From Bryobacterales bacterium (GTDB taxonomy: Bacteria; Acidobacteriota; Terriglobia; Bryobacterales; Bryobacteraceae): DNA of 12,775 nt. The stretch is from positions 608 to 13,382 of the forward strand of contig DNFG01000512.1 in assembly GCA_003487005.1 (NCBI GenBank), in the 5' to 3' direction. Positions 6,459 through 12,775 of the stretch are shown piece after piece. Numbering within the stretch: the first letter of the stretch is position 1; each line of letters starts with the position of its first letter. The notes below the pieces were generated by a model that saw nothing but the letters and a program-made list of their open reading frames with translations, had not been told where the DNA came from and ran no database searches. The position numbers and the translations under genes were made by a program.

Positions 6459-8858
6459 GTGACGATCCGATGGATCCTTCTGTTCACCCTGCTCACGGCC
6501 CCCCTTCCGGCCGAGAAGGCCGCGCGCATTGCCGCCGAACTCCGGGCAACCGTACTGGACGAAGCCGAATGTTATCGCGTCCGGGAAATGACCTTCCTCC
6601 GCGGCGACGCCCGCTTCTACCTGACTGACGGCTACCTCATTTTCGGCCAACCCGTCGAGGGGGTCCGCACCGTCGCGGCCTTCTATGCGCCTGATGCGAT
6701 CAACGACGCCGAAATCCTCCTGCGGCCTCCGGACCGCGGCGAACGCGCATCCCTCGCCGCCTACACCGGCACCCCCAACCTCAATGAACACTTCCGGCAG
6801 GCCTTGTTCGTTGCCACCGACGGCTCACTTGATCAGTGGCGCTCCGAACTCCTTGATCGCCCCCTCACCCGGCGCGATCCGGAGATGGGCCTCCTGCTCC
6901 AATCCCGCTTCGCCGGCGTGGCCCGCAACCTCGGTCAGAGCTTCCAGGTCCGCCTTGTCCACGATCTCCTGAATCAGGACCCGGCGCAGGGCATCTTCTA
7001 TGCCGGGATCACCGGCACGCGCCTCGGCAATTTCGATCTCGTCCACGATCCCACCTCTCGGGAGGAAATGACCCTCGGCGCCGTTTCCAGCCGTCCAGGC
7101 GCCGCCGGTTTTGATATTTGGGCCAGCTTCGAAACACGCGAACGCGCCCGTGAGCACACTCTCCCTCCCGTGCCCGGCAAACTGGATGACTTCCGAATTG
7201 AAGCCACCGTCCATGAAGACCTCCGCCTCGAAGCGTCAACCCGCGTCTCTTGGACCCCCGCCCGCGAACTTCGCGGCGCCCTCAGCTTCGAAATCGCCCC
7301 GGCCATGGAGGTCACCGCCGCTCTGCTCGACGGCCAACCGGTCGAGGTCTTCCGTCGCGAGAGCCTCCGCGCCATGCTCATCGGCGGCAATGGCAACGAA
7401 CCCTTCCTGATCGCGCTTCCGGAACCCATGCACCCCGGGCGGCGCTATGAACTCGAGTTCCGCCACGAGGGCCGAGTGATCCTTGATGCGGGCAACAGTG
7501 TCTATTTCGTGGGCGCCCGCACCAACTGGTACCCCGCCCGCGGCCTGGACTATGCCACGTTCGATCTCAAATTCCGGGTCCCCTCGCGCCTGCAACTCGT
7601 GGCCACCGGAGATCTCATCAGTAATACTGTCGACGGCCCCTGGCGCGAAGTCCACCGCAAGGCCGCCAATCCCGTCCGTCTGGCCGGGTTCAACCTGGGT
7701 GAGTACGATTCGGTCGCGATCCAGAAAGGCGGAATCAACGTCGAGGTCTTCGCCAACAGGCGCGCAGAACGCGCGCTTCAACCCGAGGGGCGGACCCTCA
7801 TCATCCCAGCCCCACCGGCCTACCCCACCAGGGGCGGCCCCCCGCGGAGGGGGCCGCAGGTGATCGCCATGCCTCCGCCGCCGGCCCCGGATCCCCGCGC
7901 CCGCATGAAAAGCCTCGCTGACGAGATCTCATCCGCCATGGAGTGGATGTCCTCCCAATTCGGTCCCCCGCCGTTGCCTGTCCTCACGGTCTCACCCATC
8001 CCCGGATTCTTCGGTCAGGGCTTCCCGGGTCTGCTCTACCTTTCCACCCTCGCCTTCCTCGACGAATCCGTCCGCCCGCAGGAGGTGCGCGGCGCTGAAT
8101 CCCACATCTTCTATAGCGAAATCCTTTACGCCCACGAAGCCGCCCACCAATGGTGGGGCAATCTGGTTTCCGCCTCCACCTACCGTGACGACTGGCTCCA
8201 GGAGGCTCTGGCCAACTATACCGCCCTCCTCATCCTCGAACGCCGCAAAGGTGCCCGCGCCCTCGAAAACGTACTCGCCGCCTACCGCGACGGACTGGCC
8301 AGAACCGCCGCCAACGGTCAACCCCTCGAATCCACCGGGCCAATTACCTGGGGTCTCCGCCTCCGGACCGGCGCCCAGCCCGACCCATGGCGAGCCATCA
8401 CCTACGACAAGGGGTCCTGGATTCTCCACATGCTCCGTCGCAGAATGGGCGACGAACCGTTCCTCAACATGCTCCGCGCCCTTCGCGAACGCTATGCCTA
8501 CCGCGCTATAAACAATGAGGAATTCCGCGAACTGTGCGCTGAATTCCTTCCCGCCGGCATCCCCGACCGCGCTCTCATCGATTTCTTCGACCACTGGGTC
8601 TACGGCACCGGACTTCCCCACCTGTCGCTCAGTCACTCGGTGAAGGGCAGCGTCCTCTCCCTCACTCTTCGTCAGTCCGGAGTGCCCGAAGACTTCTCCG
8701 TCGATGTGCCCGTCGAGATCCGCGTGGCGGGGCGCAAGGAGCCCATCGTTCGATGGATTAAGTCAGATGCTGAACCTGTTCAGGTGACCGTTAAATTGCC
8801 CGCAACCCTCCAAAAAGTCGAATTGGCGCCACGCTACGGCATTCTTGCCATACAATAA
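6459..8858 (+). CDS. Secreted M1-family (gluzincin) zinc metallopeptidase
   Basis: This 799-residue protein carries the M1 zinc site: HEAAH at 559-563 (zinc ligands His559 and His563, catalytic Glu560), the third ligand Glu582 in DDWLQEALANY, and the likely transition-state Tyr649 in ITYDKGSW. The N-terminus (MTIRWILLFTLLTAPLPA) is a Sec signal peptide, so it probably acts in the periplasm or at the envelope. Residues 20-240 form an extra N-terminal region I cannot assign, 245-425 look like the M1 beta saddle domain, and 440-485 is a Pro/Arg-rich linker. The exopeptidase GxMEN motif is not evident; GQGFPGLLYLS (519-529) sits at that place, so aminopeptidase activity should not be assumed. GTG 6459 is the only sensible start, because an in-frame stop precedes it by 12 bases; GGAAG is only one base away, which suggests reinitiation after the upstream stop. 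Codons end mostly in C, unlike the G-ending left-hand genes. Confidence 0.88.
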   Translation: MTIRWILLFTLLTAPLPAEKAARIAAELRATVLDEAECYRVREMTFLRGDARFYLTDGYLIFGQPVEGVRTVAAFYAPDAINDAEILLRPPDRGERASLAAYTGTPNLNEHFRQALFVATDGSLDQWRSELLDRPLTRRDPEMGLLLQSRFAGVARNLGQSFQVRLVHDLLNQDPAQGIFYAGITGTRLGNFDLVHDPTSREEMTLGAVSSRPGAAGFDIWASFETRERAREHTLPPVPGKLDDFRIEATVHEDLRLEASTRVSWTPARELRGALSFEIAPAMEVTAALLDGQPVEVFRRESLRAMLIGGNGNEPFLIALPEPMHPGRRYELEFRHEGRVILDAGNSVYFVGARTNWYPARGLDYATFDLKFRVPSRLQLVATGDLISNTVDGPWREVHRKAANPVRLAGFNLGEYDSVAIQKGGINVEVFANRRAERALQPEGRTLIIPAPPAYPTRGGPPRRGPQVIAMPPPPAPDPRARMKSLADEISSAMEWMSSQFGPPPLPVLTVSPIPGFFGQGFPGLLYLSTLAFLDESVRPQEVRGAESHIFYSEILYAHEAAHQWWGNLVSASTYRDDWLQEALANYTALLILERRKGARALENVLAAYRDGLARTAANGQPLESTGPITWGLRLRTGAQPDPWRAITYDKGSWILHMLRRRMGDEPFLNMLRALRERYAYRAINNEEFRELCAEFLPAGIPDRALIDFFDHWVYGTGLPHLSLSHSVKGSVLSLTLRQSGVPEDFSVDVPVEIRVAGRKEPIVRWIKSDAEPVQVTVKLPATLQKVELAPRYGILAIQ
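7834..7857. repeat. GC-only hairpin inside the peptidase linker
   Basis: GCGGCCCCC (7834-7842) is an exact inverted match to GGGGGCCGC (7849-7857) around a six-base loop. It encodes part of the Pro/Gly/Arg-rich linker (around residues 459-466) of the M1 peptidase. It may be a by-product of the low-complexity sequence or an inserted small palindromic element. Confidence 0.5.
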
Positions 8859-8927
8859 GTCACTGCCGTGCTGGTTAATCTAAAGATAGCCTCTTTGGGT
8901 TCACGTCAAAAGATATTCTCAATCTCG

Positions 8928-8956
8928 TTCATCAGACTGTGAACTCTCGCTATTCT
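8928..8956 (+). promoter_or_regulatory. Candidate sigma-70 promoter for the TonB receptor
   Basis: TTCATC (8928-8933) and TATTCT (8951-8956) are separated by 17 bases in the least GC-rich part of the gap. They match 3 of 6 and 4 of 6 consensus bases. The short inverted repeat GTTCA (8927-8931) / TGAAC (8940-8944) overlaps the -35 and spacer and could be an operator. All of this is weak. Confidence 0.25.
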
Positions 8957-9128
8957 ATTTACTAGAGATCTCAGGGGTACGCTGTCCCTGTGGCAAGTCT
9001 GTTTTGTCACTTCGGGCGCGAAACCTTCAGGACCGTACTGGAGGAGATCGGGCAGGATCGTAAGCCATTGGCGCGAATCACCCTTCGTAGTCAGGGCCGA
9101 AAGCCTCAATCCTGAGTCACCAATCAGC

Positions 9129-9132
9129 GAGG
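9129..9132 (+). promoter_or_regulatory. Shine-Dalgarno supporting the TTG start of the receptor
   Basis: GAGG lies eight bases before the TTG at 9141. The alternative ATG at 9168 has no purine-rich site at a suitable distance. Confidence 0.4.
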
Positions 9133-9140
9133 TTAATACA

Positions 9141-12100
9141 TTGCTCCAACGAAGCTTAAGAATTCTCATGGGACTGCTGGCAGCCACTGCGCTCTTCGCA
9201 CAGGGCACCGGGCAGATCTCCGGTAGAGTCTTGGATGCGTCAGGTGCGGCGATTCCCGGAACGAGCATTCAACTGCTCGTACAGGGCGGCGCCACGCCGA
9301 TCGCGGTACAGGAAACCAACCAGGAAGGTCTCTTTCAGTTCATTGGCGTCCGGCCGATCAACTACGACCTGGCCGTGGAAGCCAAGGGATTCCAGAAGCA
9401 GATTCTGCGCGGCATCAAGGTCGATGCGGGTCTCACCTTGTCCCTGCCGCCACTTACCCTGGAAGTAAGCACGCAAGCCGAGGTGGTGGAAGTCACCGCC
9501 GAAGTGCAGGGTGTGCAGACCTCGAACGCGGAAATCGCGACGTCGGTGACGAACGAGCAGGTCCGGCGTCTGCCGACGCTCAATCGTTCGCCTCTCGGCC
9601 TCATTACCACGCAGGCGGGCGTGAACTACAATAACCGCTCGAACACTTCGATCAATGGCATGCGTCCGTCGTTCACCAACGTGACCATCGACGGCATCAA
9701 CATTCAGGACAACTTCATTCGCACCAACGGCCTCGACTTCCTGCCGAACATGCTGTTGATGGACCAGGTGGCGGAAATGACCATCACGACGTCGAACACG
9801 ACCGCCGCGGATGGTTCGGGCGCTTCGCAGATCAAATTCGTGACGCCCTCGGGCACGAACGAGTATCACGGATCGCTGTACTGGTACAACCGCAACAACA
9901 TCGCTTCGGCGAACACCTGGTTCGGCAACCGGAACCGGACGGCGCGTCCGTTCCTGAACCAGAATCAGGCGGGCGGTTCGCTGGGCGGCCCGGTGTTGAA
10001 AGACAAGTTGTTCTTCTATGGCAACTATGAGCTGTTCCGTCTGCGGCAGCAGTCCAACGCGACGCGCACGATTCTGACGCAGAGCGCGCGCCAGGGGATT
10101 CTGAGCTATCGCGACACGGCGGGCAACGTTCGGACGATCAACCCGCTGACAACGGTTGGCGTGAATGCCGATCCGCTGATGCAGCAGTTCATCGGGCAGA
10201 TTCCGGACGCCTCGAACATCAACCGGACCGACATCGGTGACGGGTTGAACACGGGCGGCTACCAGTTCAACATCCAGAACAACCGGACGCGCGACAACAT
10301 GACCGGCAAAGTGGATTATGTGGCGAGCCCGAAGAACGTGTTCTCGTGGACCATGCTGTGGAACCGGGACATCGTGGACCGGCCCGACCTGGCGAACGAC
10401 TACTCGACGGCGCCGAAGGTGAAGAATGACGGCGCGGTGACGGGCACGCAGGGCACGTGGCGGTTCTCGCCGACGCCCGGGTTCACGAACGAACTGCGTG
10501 GCGGCTTCAATCTGACGCCGGCGAAGTTCCTGACGGATGAAGCCTTTGGCCGCGCAATCTTCACGCTGCCCCTGGTGAATAATCCCGTCAACACTTTCCG
10601 TGCACAGGGCCGGCAGACGGACACCTACAACTTCCAGAACAATGCGAACTGGTTCAAGGGCAAGCACAGCATCGCCTTCGGGTTCCAGTTCCAGAAGATC
10701 AATACCGATCCGTTCAACGACGCCGGGAACATTCCCGTCTACGCGATGGGCGTGAGTACGGCGAACCCGAACGGATTGACCACGGCCAACGTGCCCGGTC
10801 TGCGGGCCACGGACGTCGGCATTGCGAACGGGTTGCTGTCGCTGCACGCGGGCTTCCTGACCAGCGTGGCGCAGACGTTCAACGTGACGTCGGTGGATTC
10901 GGGCTTCGTGGACGGCGCGACGAACTTGCGGCGCTACCGCATGAACAACTTCGCCTTCTACGTGAACGACACCTGGCGAATGAGCCGGAAGCTGACGTTG
11001 ACGCTCGGCCTGCGCTGGGAGACCTACACGCGGGTCACCGACAAGGACGGCCTCGGCCTTCTGCCCCGGCTGGATGGCGGCCAGACGTTCATCCAGGCTC
11101 TGATGAACCCCAACAGCGTTCTTGACTTCGCCGGGACGGTCCTGAACCGGCCGTTTTACGGCAACGACCTGAACAACCTGGGTCCGAACGTCGGCATCGC
11201 CTACCAGCCCTTCGGCGACAACAAGACGGTCATTCGCGCCGGGTTCTCCACCCAGTTCCCGAATGATGACTTCATCCAGACGATCCGCAACAACGTGAAC
11301 ACCAACTCCGGCCTGGCCCAGGGTGTTTCGGTGCAGAATCTGGTATCGCGTGCGTCGAATCCGACCGCCGTGCCGGTGCCGAATTTCGTCGTGCCGCGCA
11401 CCTTCGCCCAGAACTACGCCGCGGATGCCCAGACCGCATTCGGCATGCCGGACCCCAATCTGCGCACTCCCTATGTGATGCAGTGGAACTTCGGCATTCA
11501 GCGTGAGGTGGCCCGAGGCGTCCTCGATGTCCGCTACGTCGGCAATCGCGCCGTCAAACAGTGGCGCGCATTCGACTACAACCAGGTTCTCGTGCGCGAA
11601 AGCGAACTGCCCGGGTATTTCTCGGACTTCATGCGGGCGTACAACAACGGCCTCCGCTCCCTGGCGGTCAACAACACCTTCCTGCCGGCCTACAATCCGA
11701 ACATCCCGGGTTCGCAGCCGCTGCCGTTCTTCGCGCAGTTGCCTTCGGGTGGCCTGCTGACCAACGCCACGATCATCGGCAACATCCAGCGCGGTGAAGT
11801 CGGCAATCTGGCGAGCACGTATCAGATCAACCGCCTGAACGGCCCGTTCAGCTTCTTCAATAATCCGAACGCCCTCGGCACGAACTCCGTGTCGAACTAC
11901 TCGTCCGCCGCCTATCACGGGCTGCAGATGGACTACCGCCGGACCTTCCGCGGCGGCCTCCAGATGCAGGCGAACTACACCTACTCCAAAGTCATGTCCG
12001 ACGCCTCCGGCGACGGCCAGACCCGCTTCGAGCCCTTCCTCGACATGCAGAACCCCGGCATCGAGCGCGGCCGCGTGCCGTTCGATCTGACGCACGCCTT

Positions 12101-12710
12101 CAAGGTGAACGGTGTGTGGGATCTGCCTTTCGGCCGGGGGATGAAGTTTGACATCGCCAACCCGATCCTCAATCAGATGTTCGGCGGTTGGTCGGTTTCG
12201 GGCTTCATGACGCTCCAGTCGGGCAACCCGTTCTCGATCACTGCCCCGCGCGGCACCCTGAACCGGACCGCCCGCTCGGCCAACAACACGGCCTTCGTGC
12301 TGACCGACAAGGCGCGGCTGGACGACATCCTGAGTTTCCGGATGACGCCGGACGGCCCCTACTTCGTCTCCGCCTCGGCGATCGGCCCCGACGGCCGCGG
12401 TGTGGCTCCCGACGGCCGCGCCCCCTTCGACGGGCAGATCTTCTACAACCCCGCCCCCGGCATGATCGCCGGCCTGCAGCGGAACTACTTCTCGGGTCCG
12501 CGGTTCTACAACACCGACCTCGCGATCCTGAAGACGTTCCCGATCACCGAAGGGCAGCGCCTGGAGTTCCGCTCGGAATGGTTCAACCTGACGAACACGC
12601 CGAGCTTCTACTTCAACGGCGGTGACATCAACTCCGCCACCTTCGGCCGGATCACCGCGACGGCCTCCAGCCGCCGGATCATCCAGTTCGGTCTGTATTA
12701 CAAGTTCTAG
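9141..12710 (+). CDS. TonB-dependent receptor, Oar-like, with carboxypeptidase-regulatory N-terminal domain
   Basis: This is an outer-membrane receptor of 1189 residues. The signal peptide (MLQRSLRILMGLLAATALFA, 1-20) is probably cut before QGTGQ. A carboxypeptidase-regulatory-like beta sandwich follows (about 24-110, starting GQISGRVLDASGAAIPGTSI). Next comes the plug (about 120-240; INGMRPSFTNVTIDGINIQD, then VTPSGTNEYHGSLYW), then a long beta-barrel with many Asn- and aromatic-rich strands, ending QFGLYYKF with the terminal Phe expected of an outer-membrane barrel. Such proteins are abundant in Acidobacteriota and import large substrates such as glycans using TonB-ExbBD, but the substrate cannot be read here. 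There is no SusD-like partner in the window, and I see no clear TonB box. TTG 9141 is chosen for its GAGG site and because it supplies the Arg residues of a normal signal peptide; ATG 9168 is the alternative. It appears to be a single-gene unit. Confidence 0.92.
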   Translation: MLQRSLRILMGLLAATALFAQGTGQISGRVLDASGAAIPGTSIQLLVQGGATPIAVQETNQEGLFQFIGVRPINYDLAVEAKGFQKQILRGIKVDAGLTLSLPPLTLEVSTQAEVVEVTAEVQGVQTSNAEIATSVTNEQVRRLPTLNRSPLGLITTQAGVNYNNRSNTSINGMRPSFTNVTIDGINIQDNFIRTNGLDFLPNMLLMDQVAEMTITTSNTTAADGSGASQIKFVTPSGTNEYHGSLYWYNRNNIASANTWFGNRNRTARPFLNQNQAGGSLGGPVLKDKLFFYGNYELFRLRQQSNATRTILTQSARQGILSYRDTAGNVRTINPLTTVGVNADPLMQQFIGQIPDASNINRTDIGDGLNTGGYQFNIQNNRTRDNMTGKVDYVASPKNVFSWTMLWNRDIVDRPDLANDYSTAPKVKNDGAVTGTQGTWRFSPTPGFTNELRGGFNLTPAKFLTDEAFGRAIFTLPLVNNPVNTFRAQGRQTDTYNFQNNANWFKGKHSIAFGFQFQKINTDPFNDAGNIPVYAMGVSTANPNGLTTANVPGLRATDVGIANGLLSLHAGFLTSVAQTFNVTSVDSGFVDGATNLRRYRMNNFAFYVNDTWRMSRKLTLTLGLRWETYTRVTDKDGLGLLPRLDGGQTFIQALMNPNSVLDFAGTVLNRPFYGNDLNNLGPNVGIAYQPFGDNKTVIRAGFSTQFPNDDFIQTIRNNVNTNSGLAQGVSVQNLVSRASNPTAVPVPNFVVPRTFAQNYAADAQTAFGMPDPNLRTPYVMQWNFGIQREVARGVLDVRYVGNRAVKQWRAFDYNQVLVRESELPGYFSDFMRAYNNGLRSLAVNNTFLPAYNPNIPGSQPLPFFAQLPSGGLLTNATIIGNIQRGEVGNLASTYQINRLNGPFSFFNNPNALGTNSVSNYSSAAYHGLQMDYRRTFRGGLQMQANYTYSKVMSDASGDGQTRFEPFLDMQNPGIERGRVPFDLTHAFKVNGVWDLPFGRGMKFDIANPILNQMFGGWSVSGFMTLQSGNPFSITAPRGTLNRTARSANNTAFVLTDKARLDDILSFRMTPDGPYFVSASAIGPDGRGVAPDGRAPFDGQIFYNPAPGMIAGLQRNYFSGPRFYNTDLAILKTFPITEGQRLEFRSEWFNLTNTPSFYFNGGDINSATFGRITATASSRRIIQFGLYYKF

Positions 12711-12742
12711 TTCCCCGCGAACTGGAGCCAATCCAAATAAAA

Positions 12743-12775
12743 GCCCCGGGACCTTTCGGCCCCGGGGCCGAAAGG
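12743..12775 (+). terminator. Probable bidirectional terminator, cut by window edge
   Basis: Thirty-two bases after the receptor stop, AATAAAA leads into GCCCCGGG (12743-12750). A perfect 24-base palindrome follows (12752-12775, centred between 12763 and 12764). GCCCCGGG can also pair with CCCGGGGC (12761-12768), a competing fold. The A-rich left edge and the palindrome reaching the last base suggest that the right arm and a T run continue outside the window. Confidence 0.6.

Larger units (their letters stand above)
8859..9140 (+). promoter_or_regulatory. 282-base leader region upstream of the TonB receptor
   Basis: This is the largest gap in the window and is less GC-rich than its surroundings in its first 110 bases. 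It holds a weak candidate sigma-70 promoter near 8928-8956, an eight-base palindrome GAGATCTC (8965-8972), and a 41-codon open frame with a GTG start (8990-9115) that lacks a good ribosome site. A weak AT-rich stem (8882-8886 with 8892-8896) is too small for a terminator. I recognise no riboswitch. If the promoter is right, the receptor mRNA has a leader of nearly 180 bases. Confidence 0.45.

Noticed and set aside
8882..8896. A small stem (AAAGA/TCTTT) after the peptidase gene as a terminator.
   Set aside because: Five base pairs, AT-rich and without a T run, are too weak for an intrinsic terminator.
8906..9268. A 120-codon minus-strand frame in the gap before the receptor.
   Set aside because: It runs into the receptor's signal peptide and regulatory domain, has no ribosome site I can see, and resembles no family. 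The low stop density is possible by chance.
9240..12731. A 1163-codon open frame antisense to the receptor gene.
   Set aside because: It is in codon register with the receptor, so it stays open simply because the receptor uses no TTA, CTA or TCA codons after 9240 (its stop is the complement of a TCA codon there). The translation is an unnatural Arg/Val/His-rich composition with no recognisable domain.
1..12775. CRISPR array, tRNA/rRNA genes, insertion sequences, toxin-antitoxin or phage-defence genes.
   Set aside because: No regularly spaced repeats, transposase-like proteins, tRNA-like cloverleaf ends or defence-associated domains were seen on either strand.

Overview
The window looks like chromosomal DNA from a GC-rich Acidobacteriota member, most likely the Bryobacterales/Solibacter group. 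This is inferred from gene content: a 1189-residue TonB-dependent receptor of the Oar-like type with an N-terminal carboxypeptidase-regulatory domain, a secreted tandem ThuA protein, exported-type Gfo/Idh/MocA oxidoreductases, and a YtxH/DUF948 pair. No rRNA, tRNA, CRISPR array, transposase, integrase or phage gene was seen.

Block 1 (1-3481, plus strand) is a tight sugar-modification operon. It holds a Gfo/Idh/MocA dehydrogenase cut by the window's left edge, a TIM-barrel sugar phosphate isomerase/epimerase, and an exported protein built from two ThuA domains. Genes 1 and 2 are 6-9 bases apart and genes 2 and 3 overlap by 32 bases. The combination matches pathways that oxidise a sugar or glycoside to a keto intermediate and then isomerise, eliminate or cleave it. 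The substrate cannot be read from the sequence.

Block 2 (3482-4006, minus strand) is recX, tail to tail with the ThuA gene with no base between the two stop codons.

Block 3 (4113-8858, plus strand) is a run of four genes with short gaps: a YtxH-like small membrane protein, a DUF948/YtxG-like membrane-anchored coiled-coil protein, an unrecognised HEAT-repeat protein with a VWFA-like C-terminal part, and a secreted M1-type zinc metallopeptidase. The start of the HEAT gene is odd. A hairpin covers its ATG, and a strong Shine-Dalgarno sequence serves a nine-codon frame inside it.

Block 4 (8859-12775) has a 282-base, less GC-rich leader with a weak candidate promoter, then the TonB-dependent receptor (TTG start), then a perfect GC-rich palindrome at the window edge that is probably half of a larger terminator.

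Nothing here is clearly a new defence or mobile system. The points most worth a second look are the oxidoreductase/TIM-barrel/double-ThuA operon, the HEAT/VWFA-like protein coupled to the M1 peptidase and its start region, and a reversal of strand G/C skew between the left third and the peptidase gene.
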